Shown one piece after another: positions 48,403-57,101 of a DNA stretch of 64,000 nt. The notes under the pieces were generated by a model, which worked only from the letters and a program-made list of their open reading frames with translations, did not search any database and had not been told where the DNA came from. Positions within the stretch are counted from its first letter, which is position 1. The number at the start of each line of letters is the position of its first letter. This DNA comes from Serratia plymuthica (GTDB lineage Bacteria; Pseudomonadota; Gammaproteobacteria; Enterobacterales; Enterobacteriaceae): positions 2,170,001-2,234,000 of the forward strand of contig NZ_CP068771.1 in NCBI RefSeq assembly GCF_018336935.1, written 5' to 3'. The position numbers were made by a program, and so were the translations under genes.

Positions 48403-48684
48403 TCAGGGCATTGGCCAGTCGGTCGGGGTTTTGCTCATCACGTCGAAAAAGACGTCTTTGGTCACTGACCAAAAATGCAGGAAGCCTTCCTGGCTGAAAC
48501 TGATGCCCATCAAACCCATCACGAACCAGCAGGTGGTGAATAGCCCAAGGCTGCTGAACATGAATGCCATGCCGTTACGGCTGGTTTTACGGCAAACGAC
48601 GTTTAACTGGCTGGCCATAAACATCATTACGGCGCTCAGTAATTCCCAGCGCATCATAATCAAACCCGTGGCTATGGTACTCAT
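48403..48684 (-). CDS. yjcB: YjcB-family small membrane protein
   Basis: A 93-residue protein with hydrophobic segments at about 4-27 and 36-62. LLSAVMMFMASQLNV, CWFVMGLMGIS and the C-terminal TPTDWPMP agree with E. coli YjcB (93 residues) as I remember it. Its function is unknown. ATG 48684 begins MSTIATGLIMMRWELL; the longer upstream frame is unsupported. A strong CRP-like site lies 72-87 bases upstream. It is divergent from the accessory PBP2 gene. Confidence 0.8.
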   Translation of the reverse strand: MSTIATGLIMMRWELLSAVMMFMASQLNVVCRKTSRNGMAFMFSSLGLFTTCWFVMGLMGISFSQEGFLHFWSVTKDVFFDVMSKTPTDWPMP

Positions 48685-48755
48685 CGAACATGATCCTTGG
48701 TGAAAAGCCGCAGCCGGCAGGGCGCCGGAGAACAGTGCGGGCAAAAATGGAGTAG

Positions 48756-48771
48756 TGTGATCTGCGTCACA
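48756..48771. promoter_or_regulatory. CRP-like binding site between yjcB and PBP2 paralogue
   Basis: TGTGA-N6-TCACA with both half-sites perfect, in the context AGTAGTGTGATC. It lies 72 bases upstream of the yjcB ATG and about 210 upstream of the PBP2 gene, so it could serve either. Confidence 0.7.
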
Positions 48772-48978
48772 TTGTAGCATCGGGATAAAGGGTCGCTCAA
48801 TCCCTGTACGGCATAAAAGCCTGCCCCCCGGAAACATTCCAACATGCTGAAACATTTATGCCATTTCATTAGCAACCTTTTAATGGGGGCCGTTAACCAA
48901 TAACGCTATGCTTGCCGACTTTTCACTGCCCTGATTTATCTGGGGAAAATGTGACGTCGGACAGGTACTGCGCTGCGT

Positions 48979-50904
48979 ATGGCCCTCTTGAAAGAAAAAA
49001 TCCGTGACCATTCCGCTGAGGAAATGCTGTTTATTCGCCGGGCCTGCGTGGCGATGGCGTTGGTGGTCGCCTGCTTCGGCGCACTGATCGTCAACCTGTA
49101 TCACCTGCAGATTAAGCAACATGCGTTCTACCAGACGCGCTCCAATCAGAACGACATCAAAATGCTGCCGATTGCGCCTAGCCGCGGGCTGATATTCGAC
49201 CGTAACGGCATCCCTTTGGTGCGTAACATTACGCTGTACCAGATCCAGGTCATTCCCAGCAAAATCGCCAATATGGCCGCGCTGTTGCAGGCGCTGACGC
49301 CGATTGTCGATCTGACGCCTGAGGATATCGCCACCTTTCGCGACGACATGCACCACAACGGCCGCTATAAACCGGTGACGTTGAAAAGCGGGCTGAACGA
49401 CACCGAGGTCGCCCGTTTTGCGGTCAATCAATACCGTTTTGACGGGGTGACCATCGACACCTATCAGCAGCGGGAATATCCGTATGGCGCCGAACTGGCG
49501 CACGTGGTGGGTTATGTATCGAAAATCAACGATGGCGATGTGAAACGGCTCGATAAAGCCGGCATCGGCGAAAATTACTCCGCCGACCATAACATCGGCA
49601 AGCAGGGCATTGAGGCTTACTACGAGTCGGAACTGCATGGCACCACCGGCTATCAGGAAGTGGAGGTGGATAACCACGGCCGCGTGATACGCCTGCTGAA
49701 AGAGCAGCCGCCGCAGGCCGGCAAAAATATCTATCTGACGCTCGATTTGCCGTTGCAGCAATATATCGAGTCGGTGCTGAAGGGGCAGCGCGCGGCGGTG
49801 GTGGTTGAGGATCCGCGCGACGGCGGCATTCTGGCTATGGTGTCCAGCCCCAGTTACGATCCCAATCCTTTCGTGAAAGGCATCAGCTACAAAGCGTATA
49901 AAACCTTATTGACCAACCCCGATTTGCCGCTGATTAACCGCGTCACTCAGGGGCTGTACCCACCGGCATCCACCGTGAAGCCTTATATGGCCACCTCTGC
50001 GCTGTTCGCCGGGGTGATCACGCCCAACACCAGTTTCTTTGGCGCGCCGACCTGGACGTTGCCGGGTACCCAACGCCGTTACCGCGACTGGCTGAAAAGT
50101 GGCCACGGCATGCTGAACGTCACCAAGGCGATAGAAGAGTCCGCCGATACCTTCTTTTATCAGGTGGCGTTTGAAATGGGCATTGATCGCATTCACAGCT
50201 GGCTGAGCCAGTTCGGTTACGGCCAGGCGACCGGGATCGATCTTAACGAAGAGTATCGCGGCGTATTGCCCAGCCGCGAATGGAAGCAGCGGGTGCATAA
50301 AAAACCCTGGTATCAGGGCGATACCGTGTCGGTCGGCATCGGCCAGGGGTATTGGGTCGCCACGCCCATTCAGATGGTGAAGGCGCTGACCACGCTTATC
50401 AATAACGGCGAGGTGAAAACGCCCCATCTGCTGTATTCCATGCGCCAGGGCAATCGGGTGAACCGCTACCAACCGCCGCAGCAGACGGCACAGATCGGCG
50501 ATGCCAAATCACCGTATTGGGGCATTGTGCGCAATGGCATGTACGGTATGGCCAACTTGCCGAACGGTACCGGTTATAAGCTGTTCCATACCGCGCCGTA
50601 TCAGATCGCCGCCAAATCCGGTACCTCGCAGGTATTCAGTTTGAAAGAAAATCAGACTTATAACGCCAAGATGATCCCGGTGCGGTTGCGCGACCATATT
50701 TTCTACACGCTGTTCGCTCCCTATAAAAATCCGCGGGTGGCGATGGCGTTGATTCTGGAAAACGGCGGCGGTGACGGCGTGGTGGCGGGGCCAACCGCGC
50801 GGGCGATCCTTGACCATATTTTTGACCCGGCCAACGCGCCTAATCCTGACGATGGGCAGAAAGTTAAACCGGAGTTAAACGACAGTGAAGATGTGCAACA
50901 GTAA
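48979..50904 (+). CDS. Accessory class B penicillin-binding protein, PBP2 type
   Basis: A 641-residue monofunctional transpeptidase of the MrdA type. It has one membrane anchor (about residues 20-42), a pedestal domain and the transpeptidase domain with S331-T-V-K334, S388-A-D390 and K546-S-G-T549. The second motif is S-x-D as in E. coli PBP2 (SCD, from memory). The usual mrdA neighbours (rodA, dacA, rlmH) are absent and a PBP3 paralogue follows 102 bases later, so this looks like a second copy. Salmonella has extra PBP2 and PBP3 paralogues that work at acid pH; this may be the same kind of enzyme. Confidence 0.82.
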   Translation: MALLKEKIRDHSAEEMLFIRRACVAMALVVACFGALIVNLYHLQIKQHAFYQTRSNQNDIKMLPIAPSRGLIFDRNGIPLVRNITLYQIQVIPSKIANMAALLQALTPIVDLTPEDIATFRDDMHHNGRYKPVTLKSGLNDTEVARFAVNQYRFDGVTIDTYQQREYPYGAELAHVVGYVSKINDGDVKRLDKAGIGENYSADHNIGKQGIEAYYESELHGTTGYQEVEVDNHGRVIRLLKEQPPQAGKNIYLTLDLPLQQYIESVLKGQRAAVVVEDPRDGGILAMVSSPSYDPNPFVKGISYKAYKTLLTNPDLPLINRVTQGLYPPASTVKPYMATSALFAGVITPNTSFFGAPTWTLPGTQRRYRDWLKSGHGMLNVTKAIEESADTFFYQVAFEMGIDRIHSWLSQFGYGQATGIDLNEEYRGVLPSREWKQRVHKKPWYQGDTVSVGIGQGYWVATPIQMVKALTTLINNGEVKTPHLLYSMRQGNRVNRYQPPQQTAQIGDAKSPYWGIVRNGMYGMANLPNGTGYKLFHTAPYQIAAKSGTSQVFSLKENQTYNAKMIPVRLRDHIFYTLFAPYKNPRVAMALILENGGGDGVVAGPTARAILDHIFDPANAPNPDDGQKVKPELNDSEDVQQ

Positions 50905-51006
50905 ACGCGTTTGTTTTTACTTTCTTACAAACTGCAATCTTCTGGAGATTTCTGTCAGGGTAGACTGAAATAATTACATAATCCGAATAAAAACGCAGGG
51001 TTAACA

Positions 51007-52725
51007 GTGGCTCCATTAATAAAAAAGAGCGGTAAAAATTATTCCTCACTGAGGTTTGGCTGGATTTGCGCCGGTATTCTGGTGTGTTTTTTCCTGCTGG
51101 CGTTCCGGGTCGGTTATTTGCAACTGATGGAGCATCAGCAGTTGGCGGACCAGGCGGATCAGCGTTCAATCCGTACGCAGGTGCTGCCGACCAACCGGGG
51201 GATGATCACCGACCGTAACGATGAAGCGCTGGCGGTGAGCGTGTCTTCGAAAGATATCGTGCTGGATCCCAAGCATATTTTCGACACCCATACCGACACC
51301 GGCAACGAGCGCTGGCAGAGTATGGCCAACGTGCTGAAAATGCCGTTGACGGATGTGCAAAAGTTGATTCAGGCCAACGCCCATAAGCGTTTCGTCTATC
51401 TGGCGCGCAAGGTGGAGGACGATAACGCGAACTATATCAACAAACTGCATCTGACCGGTGTCAGCACCGAGCAGGATTTCAGCCGCTTTTACCCGATGGG
51501 CCAGGACGCCGCCGGGCTGATAGGCATTGTCGGGCAGGACAATCAGGGGCTTGAAGGCATTGAGCTGGGTTTCAACCACCTGCTGCAGGGCAAGAACGGC
51601 ATGCGGGTGTACCAGAAGGACGGCAGCGGGGCGGTGATTGGCGTGATCAAGAGCGTCGATCCCGTGCCGCCGCCGAACGTCACGCTGAGCATCGATAAAT
51701 TTATACAGTACGTACTTTTTGCGCAAATCCGCGATGGCGTGGTGGCCAACCAGGCCGATTCCGGCTGTGCGGTGCTGGTGAAAGTCAGTACCGGCGAGGT
51801 GCTTGGCATGGCCAGCTACCCGTCGTTCAACCCGAATAACTATGCCAATACGCCGGCAAAAGATATTCGCAACGTTTGCAGCAGCGACAGCTTCGAGCCG
51901 GGTTCGACGGTAAAACCGGTGGTCGTGATGGTCGGGCTGGAGCACCGGCTGATCAAGCCGGACACGGTGCTGGATACCACGCCGTACCGGGTCAACGGCC
52001 ACCTGATCAAGGACGTTGGCCACTGGTCCAAACTGACCATTACCGGCGTGCTGCAAAAATCCAGCGACATCGCGGTGTCGCATATCGCATTGGCGCTGCC
52101 TGCCACCGTGTTACCTGCGGTCTACAAGAGCTTTGGTCTGGGGCTGCCGACCGAGTTGGGGATCGGCAACGAGAGCAGCGGTTATCTGCCGCAGCATCGT
52201 GAGCGCTGGGCCGATATCGAGCGGGCGACGTTCTCCTTCGGTTATGGGTTGCGCGTTACGCCGCTGCAAATGGCGCGTGAATATGCCGCCATCGGCGCTT
52301 ACGGCGTCTATCGGCCGCTGTCGATCACGCGGGTGACGCCGCCGGTCATGGGGCAGCGGATATTGCCGGAAGATACGGTGAAAACCGTTGTGCACATGAT
52401 GGAGAGCGATGCCTTGCCGGGCGGCAGCGGGGTCAGCGCCGCCGTGCCGGGTTACCGGCTGGCGATTAAAACCGGTACCGCCGAGAAGATGGGCGCCAAC
52501 GGCAAATATGACGGCGGCTATATCAACTACACCGCAGGCGTGGCGCCGGCCAGCGATCCGCAGGTGGCGCTGGTGGTTATGGTCAACAATCCGAAAGCCG
52601 GCAAGCACTTCGGCGGTTCGGTGGCCGGCCCGGTATTCGGCAAGATCATGGCGCAGGTGCTGGAGCATATGAACATTCTGCCGGACGCTCAACCGCTGAA
52701 CGTGGTTTCTCAGGTGAAGGGGTAA
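51007..52725 (+). CDS. Accessory class B penicillin-binding protein, PBP3/FtsI type
   Basis: A 572-residue division-type transpeptidase: one membrane span (about residues 18-38), pedestal with NRGMITDRN, then the catalytic domain with S300-T-V-K303 and K488-T-G-T491. The middle motif is S352-S353-D354, where E. coli FtsI has SSN; the Asn-to-Asp change may alter activity or beta-lactam binding. It starts with GTG 51007. The dcw neighbours of ftsI (ftsL, murE) are absent, so it is a paralogue. It ends in a strong terminator. Confidence 0.82.
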   Translation: MAPLIKKSGKNYSSLRFGWICAGILVCFFLLAFRVGYLQLMEHQQLADQADQRSIRTQVLPTNRGMITDRNDEALAVSVSSKDIVLDPKHIFDTHTDTGNERWQSMANVLKMPLTDVQKLIQANAHKRFVYLARKVEDDNANYINKLHLTGVSTEQDFSRFYPMGQDAAGLIGIVGQDNQGLEGIELGFNHLLQGKNGMRVYQKDGSGAVIGVIKSVDPVPPPNVTLSIDKFIQYVLFAQIRDGVVANQADSGCAVLVKVSTGEVLGMASYPSFNPNNYANTPAKDIRNVCSSDSFEPGSTVKPVVVMVGLEHRLIKPDTVLDTTPYRVNGHLIKDVGHWSKLTITGVLQKSSDIAVSHIALALPATVLPAVYKSFGLGLPTELGIGNESSGYLPQHRERWADIERATFSFGYGLRVTPLQMAREYAAIGAYGVYRPLSITRVTPPVMGQRILPEDTVKTVVHMMESDALPGGSGVSAAVPGYRLAIKTGTAEKMGANGKYDGGYINYTAGVAPASDPQVALVVMVNNPKAGKHFGGSVAGPVFGKIMAQVLEHMNILPDAQPLNVVSQVKG

Positions 52726-52751
52726 TGTTGTTGCGTTGCCGATAGAAAGCA

Positions 52752-52777
52752 GAAAGGGGCCGTTTCCGGCCCCTTTC
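52752..52777 (+). terminator. Terminator after the PBP3 paralogue
   Basis: GAAAGGGGCCG and CGGCCCCTTTC, a perfect 11-base stem with TTTC loop, followed by GTTT. It lies about 27 bases after the stop. Confidence 0.8.
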
Positions 52778-53110
52778 GTTTACCCGGCAGGCTGCAAATA
52801 AACAGGCCTGCAAGCCAAATTGTTACTGACCCTGAGACGCCCACCATTTTGTCACGCAGGCATTGATTTGCTGTGAACCATTCATTGATTAGTTATCTAC
52901 CCGGTGCGGGTGGTCAATATCTGCTTTTTAGGTAAGGTATTTTTTCTGCGGCTAACGCGCATTATTTTTCGACGTGGCTTTGACAGGTTGCCAGAACGGG
53001 GTAAGGCGATGCAGAGGGCGCGAATAACACCGGCGATAACCGGTTAGAGTTCAATCAACGTTTGGCGAGAGTTTTAAAAAAGAAGAAAAAACAGACGGAA
53101 AAAAATAAAA
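52778..53110. other. Intergenic region without recognisable genes
   Basis: About 330 bases between the PBP3 terminator and the hairpin below osmB. No frame looks coding, and I see no repeat or RNA I can name. Confidence 0.45.
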
Positions 53111-53114
53111 TTAA

Positions 53115-53161
53115 CTCAGGCAGGAATAGTCTTTTATTAAAAATTCCGGCCTGAGATTTTT
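53115..53161. terminator. Hairpin downstream of osmB
   Basis: CTCAGGC-AGGAAT pairs imperfectly with ATTCC-GGCCTGAG around an AT-rich loop. A T-run follows on the plus strand, and an AT-rich tract follows on the minus strand. It can serve convergent transcripts. Confidence 0.5.
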
Positions 53162-53176
53162 ATTATTCGGCTATCA

Positions 53177-53389
53177 TTAACGGCTGGTTTGGTGACCGAT
53201 AATACCGCCCAGTGCCGCGCCGCCCAAGGTGCCCAGGGTGCTGCCGTCGGTCAACACTGCACCGCCCAGCGCGCCTACGCCGGCGCCGATAGCGGTGTTG
53301 CGATTGCGGTTGGACATATGTCCGCATGCAGTTACGGAAAGCGTAGCCATTACAAGAACCAACACGCCGGCAACACGTTTAATGTTCAT
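53177..53389 (-). CDS. osmB: OsmB-like glycine-zipper lipoprotein
   Basis: A 70-residue lipoprotein: signal peptide with VTAC, Cys22 lipidated, then a glycine-zipper stretch (IGAGVGALGGAVL and LGTLGGAALGGIIGH). This matches E. coli OsmB, an outer-membrane lipoprotein induced by osmotic and envelope stress. Full length. The 135 bases upstream should hold its promoter; I could not pick one with confidence. Confidence 0.83.
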   Translation of the reverse strand: MNIKRVAGVLVLVMATLSVTACGHMSNRNRNTAIGAGVGALGGAVLTDGSTLGTLGGAALGGIIGHQTSR

Positions 53390-53524
53390 AAAAATTATCC
53401 TGGTAAAATGATAGAACGCTCGACTAAAAATACGTCAATTAATCGTTCGGTAGAAGTTGAGATGAATGTATTCCTCCGGCAGAAAATAGAATAGGTAAAT
53501 ATTCTTAATTTTGAGCTCTGTTTA

Positions 53525-54052
53525 TTATTTAACGGCCGCCAGATGGCGAATATCCGGCCAGACGTAAATCACATTGCTGGAGCGCCACAACGGACCGGGA
53601 TCGGTATAGTGACCGGCCGGAGCGCCGCCCAATGCCTGATAAAACCGCATCGCGCTGTCATTTCCTTCGACCACCCCCAGCGCAATGCTGCGATAGCCGA
53701 GCTTTTGCATGGCTCTGGCTGCGGCACCGAGCAGCCTGCGGCCGATACCCTGACGTTGATGCGTGTCGCTGACGAAAAGTGATTTTATTTCGGCATGCTC
53801 GCCAAACTGCGGATGGGAAGGGGCGTCGGCCAGACAGAATCCGACCAACAGGCTCGCCGATTCGGCCAGCAGCACCTGCGATGCGCCTGGCTGTTGCAGT
53901 TTTTCCTGCCAGTGGGCCAACCGCCTTGGTTCATCCAGCGCGGCATAGGCCGCCTGCGTCGCCAGGCCCCGGTAGGCGCTGCGCCAAACCTGCACATGCA
54001 GACGAGCGATCGCCGGTGCATCCACAGGCCGCGCCATTCTCAGCGTTATCAT
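53525..54052 (-). CDS. GNAT-family acetyltransferase
   Basis: A 175-residue GNAT enzyme. The acetyl-CoA loop is HQRQGIGRRLLGAAA; IKSLFVSD is the preceding strand and NDSAMRFYQALGG the last conserved helix. ATG 54052 has GGGAG 5 bases upstream; ATG 54055 is adjacent. The substrate is unknown. It is divergent from acrZ across a gap that holds a perfect palindrome and a CRP-like site. Confidence 0.78.
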   Translation of the reverse strand: MITLRMARPVDAPAIARLHVQVWRSAYRGLATQAAYAALDEPRRLAHWQEKLQQPGASQVLLAESASLLVGFCLADAPSHPQFGEHAEIKSLFVSDTHQRQGIGRRLLGAAARAMQKLGYRSIALGVVEGNDSAMRFYQALGGAPAGHYTDPGPLWRSSNVIYVWPDIRHLAAVK

Positions 54053-54177
54053 CATTGCTCCCGTTATTTGGCCGCCATCGCCATTTTTTGTACCTTGATT
54101 ACCTGTGTCGAGCAGGCTCTCCACCGGCGTTTCGTCGCTTTAATCCGCGTTTTCCAGAGCATTTTTTGTCATTGTCT

Positions 54178-54202
54178 TAATGTAACTGTGTAAGTTACAT
54201 TA
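54178..54202. promoter_or_regulatory. Perfect 25-base palindrome, likely operator
   Basis: Arms TAATGTAACT and AGTTACATTA are exact reverse complements around a 5-base centre. It lies about 125 bases upstream of the GNAT start and 124 upstream of acrZ. No T-run follows, so it is more likely a repressor or activator site than a terminator. Confidence 0.6.
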
Positions 54203-54214
54203 GCCACCCTAAAC

Positions 54215-54230
54215 TGTGATACTTGTCACA
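54215..54230. promoter_or_regulatory. CRP-like binding site upstream of acrZ
   Basis: TGTGA-N6-TCACA, both half-sites perfect, 96 bases upstream of the acrZ ATG and 12 bases from the palindrome. Confidence 0.65.
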
Positions 54231-54325
54231 GATTGAAAATACCAACAATAAAATGTGCGGTATCCCGGAGAAATTCAAGTCCATTTGTGAATGGCTTTTT
54301 CCGCTTAAAAAACCAGGAGACAACG

Positions 54326-54460
54326 ATGTTAGAAATGATTGAGAGTTTGGCAACCGTGGTGATCCTGGTGCCGGTAATGATAGCCGTGTTGCTGGGCTCG
54401 ATTTATGGTCTGGGTGAAGTGTTTAACGTTTTCTCCGCTATCGGCAGAAAAAAAGACTGA
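54326..54460 (+). CDS. acrZ: AcrZ, small membrane partner of the AcrB efflux pump
   Basis: A 44-residue single-span protein, [20 protein letters not shown] to start, with [12 protein letters not shown] near the C-terminus. This is very close to E. coli AcrZ (49 residues: [19 protein letters not shown], from memory). AcrZ binds AcrB in the inner membrane and changes which drugs the AcrAB-TolC pump exports. AGGAGA precedes ATG 54326. In E. coli it lies beside modA; here the molybdate genes are not adjacent. The tail after the membrane span is a few residues shorter. Confidence 0.88.
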   Translation: MLEMIESLATVVILVPVMIAVLLGSIYGLGEVFNVFSAIGRKKD

Positions 54461-54468
54461 ATTCATTG

Positions 54469-54493
54469 ATCAGGGGGCGCAATGCCCCCTGAT
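54469..54493. terminator. Bidirectional hairpin between acrZ and the ABC operon
   Basis: ATCAGGGGGC and GCCCCCTGAT, a perfect 10-base stem with 5-base loop, between two convergent genes. Confidence 0.7.
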
Positions 54494-54498
54494 GCCAT

Positions 54499-55260
54499 TT
54501 AGAGCACCGTCGCCAGGAAGTTACGCGTTCTTTCATGCTGAGGCGCATCCAGCACCTGCTGCGCAGTCCCGGTTTCGACCACTTTCCCCTGATCCATAAA
54601 GATGATTTGATCGGCCACTTCGCGGGCAAACCCGATCTCATGGGTGACCACGACCATCGTCATGCCGGAGTGCGTCAGGCCCTTCATCACCTGCAACACT
54701 TCGCCAACCAGTTCCGGATCGAGCGCGGAGGTCGGCTCATCAAACAACAGCACCTCGGGATTCATCGCCAGCGCGCGGGCGATCGCCACACGCTGCTGCT
54801 GCCCACCGGAAAGCTCGCGTGGCCAGGCGTTAATGCGATGCTCCAGCCCCACGCGGGTCAGCAGGGCCTTCGCCCGTTCGACCACCACGGCTTTCTTTTC
54901 CTTTTTAACCAGCAGCGGCGCTTCCGTAACGTTTTCCAGCACCGTGCGGTGCGGGAACAGGTTGAACTGCTGGAACACCATGCCGATACTTTTACGCTGT
55001 TCGGCGACTTCACGCTCCTTCAGTTCATACAGATGCTTGCCTTTCTGGCGATAACCGATCAGTTGGTCGCCCACGCGGATGGTGCCGCCGTCGAGCTTTT
55101 CCAGGTGGTTGATACAACGCAGCAAGGTTGATTTCCCCGAGCCGGAAGGGCCGAGGATCACCGTCACCGAACCGGCCGGGATCTGCAGGCTGATATTTTT
55201 CAGCACTTCGGTGCCGGAGAAGGACTTACGCACCTGGTTGATATGAATGGCGGCGCTCAT
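54499..55260 (-). CDS. Polar amino acid-type ABC transporter, ATPase
   Basis: A 253-residue ATPase of the HisP/GlnQ class. Walker A is GPSGSGKST, the signature LSGGQQQRV and Walker [13 protein letters not shown]. It overlaps the permease gene by 4 bases (ATGA) and is the last gene of a five-gene operon. The insertion [16 protein letters not shown] before the Q-loop is longer than in HisP-like relatives with short loops. Confidence 0.85.
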   Translation of the reverse strand: MSAAIHINQVRKSFSGTEVLKNISLQIPAGSVTVILGPSGSGKSTLLRCINHLEKLDGGTIRVGDQLIGYRQKGKHLYELKEREVAEQRKSIGMVFQQFNLFPHRTVLENVTEAPLLVKKEKKAVVVERAKALLTRVGLEHRINAWPRELSGGQQQRVAIARALAMNPEVLLFDEPTSALDPELVGEVLQVMKGLTHSGMTMVVVTHEIGFAREVADQIIFMDQGKVVETGTAQQVLDAPQHERTRNFLATVL

Positions 55261-56174
55261 TGTTCTGCTCCCTGGTTCAGTTCGGTCGGGGCCTTGCGGT
55301 TGCGTAACAGCCAGTGGCCGCGAGTGGCCTGTGTGCCGCGGCCGAAATAGCGCTCAACATAGTGCTGACCAATCGACAGAATCGAGGTCATCACCAGGTA
55401 CCACAGCGTGGCGACCAGCAACAGCGGGATCACCTCATAGGTGCGTTGGTAGATAATCTGCGCCGAATACAGCACATCTTGCAGGGCGATAACCGACACC
55501 ACGGCGGTGGTTTTAAGCTGCCCGATCACCTCATTGCCGGCCGGCGGCAAAATGGTGCGCATGGCCTGCGGCAAAACCACTCGCCACAGGATCTGCCCAC
55601 GGCGATAGCCCAATGCCTTGGCGGCTTCCAGTTGGCCGCTGCCCACGCTTTGAATGCCTGCGCGCACAATCTCTGCCGCATAGGCCGACTGATGCATGAC
55701 CAGAGCAATCACCGCGGCGCTGAAGGTGCTGATAACGGTGTTGGTCGGCGCGCTGGCGACCTCACCCAGAAACGGGATCCACAGGCTGATGCGCGGGTAG
55801 AGCGCGGCGATGTTGTACCACAGGAAAAGTTGCACCAGCATCGGTACGGCACGGAAGAACCAGGTATAAAACCAGCTTACCGCAACCAGCACCGGGTTGG
55901 CGGAGAGGCGCATCAACGCCAGCAGCACGCCGCCGGCGAAACCGAAGATCACCGAGATCACCGTCAGCTTCAGCGTCATGATCACGCCGTTGATGATGGA
56001 CGCCTCGGTAAAGTTTTCCGCCACCACCGCCCATTCGAAGCGCGGGTTGTGCAGCATCGAGTTGGCGATAATGCCGACGATCAGCAGCACGATCAGAGCG
56101 CTGAACCAGCGCCCGTAATGCCGATGACCGACGATGCTCAGCTCGGCATCATCGGCAGGTTGTTGCGCACTCAT
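55257..56174 (-). CDS. Polar amino acid-type ABC transporter, permease
   Basis: A 305-residue HisMQ-type permease. [17 protein letters not shown] starts the conserved part and [23 protein letters not shown] is the ATPase-contact loop. It is longer than most of the family because of an N-terminal cytoplasmic tail and an extra span (about residues 25-45). Only one permease is encoded, so it would act as a homodimer. Its start overlaps the binding-protein stop (ATGA). Confidence 0.83.
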   Translation of the reverse strand: MSAQQPADDAELSIVGHRHYGRWFSALIVLLIVGIIANSMLHNPRFEWAVVAENFTEASIINGVIMTLKLTVISVIFGFAGGVLLALMRLSANPVLVAVSWFYTWFFRAVPMLVQLFLWYNIAALYPRISLWIPFLGEVASAPTNTVISTFSAAVIALVMHQSAYAAEIVRAGIQSVGSGQLEAAKALGYRRGQILWRVVLPQAMRTILPPAGNEVIGQLKTTAVVSVIALQDVLYSAQIIYQRTYEVIPLLLVATLWYLVMTSILSIGQHYVERYFGRGTQATRGHWLLRNRKAPTELNQGAEQ

Positions 56175-57085
56175 TTTGCAATCTCTTCGTTGATGCCGGC
56201 GGTTTTCACCGCGCCGAAACCGATATCCCAACCGTCGAGGATTTTCTGGTAGCTGCCATCGGCAATCAGCGAGTTAAGCGCGGCCTGCACCGGTTTCACC
56301 AGCTCTGAGCCTTTTGGCAATGCGATGGCTACCGTGGTGCCCTCGATATTGATGTCGCCGGCCAGCGCCAGCGCTTTAACATGGCTTGCCTGGTAGCGCA
56401 GGCCTTCATACGGGCCGAAGAACATCGGCACGCGGCCGCTGATCGTCGCCTGCACGCCGGCCGGGCGGTCCGGGAAGATCGGAATGGTGATCGCCGGTTT
56501 GCCGGCGCTGACGCACTGGTCGCTGGCCTGCTGCAAACGGGTGACCTGCGAAGTGCCGGCCCCGGCGCCGACGGTCTGGCCGCACAGTTGCGCCAGCTCG
56601 GTGTAAGGGCCGAGCGCCGCATCTTTACGGGCGATCAGCGCCAGCTTGGAGGCATTGTAATAGCCGACGAAGTCGACCTGCTGGAAACGCTTCTTGTTGG
56701 CGTCGATGTTGGCCAGCGCCACGTCGTAGCGCCCGGATTTCAAACCGGGAATGATATTGTCGAAACCGCCGGTATCCTTCCAGTGGATCGCGACACCGAG
56801 GCGATCGGCAATGGCGCTCATCACATCGATTTCACGCCCGGCCAGCGTTTTGTTGTCCGCCTCGTAGAAGGTGGTCGGCGGCGTGTTCGGGTTGGTGCCC
56901 GCCACGATAAAACCGGCTTTTTTGACGGCTTCAGGCAGGCTGTCGTGCAGTTTCGGATCGGCGCTGGCTTTCACCGCAGCCTTGAAGGGGACATCGCCTT
57001 CGGCGGCATAGCCTGTGGCCAACGGGGCCAAAGTGGCGCAAGCCAACAGCAGGGACAGCGTAGTGCGTTTAACGGTGGTTTTCAT
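56171..57085 (-). CDS. Polar amino acid-type ABC transporter, substrate-binding protein
   Basis: A 304-residue periplasmic binding protein, SBP family 3. It has a Sec signal (about residues 1-27, ending GYAAE), then GFIVAGTNPNTPPTTFYEADN and GREIDVMSAIADRLGV, the family hallmark. FDNIIPGLKSGRYDVALAN contacts the ligand in relatives. It sits between an LLM monooxygenase gene and the permease. The ligand is unknown; the partner enzymes suggest an N- or S-containing organic acid. Confidence 0.82.
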   Translation of the reverse strand: MKTTVKRTTLSLLLACATLAPLATGYAAEGDVPFKAAVKASADPKLHDSLPEAVKKAGFIVAGTNPNTPPTTFYEADNKTLAGREIDVMSAIADRLGVAIHWKDTGGFDNIIPGLKSGRYDVALANIDANKKRFQQVDFVGYYNASKLALIARKDAALGPYTELAQLCGQTVGAGAGTSQVTRLQQASDQCVSAGKPAITIPIFPDRPAGVQATISGRVPMFFGPYEGLRYQASHVKALALAGDINIEGTTVAIALPKGSELVKPVQAALNSLIADGSYQKILDGWDIGFGAVKTAGINEEIAK

Positions 57086-57101
57086 GGTATTCCCCTGCAG
57101 A

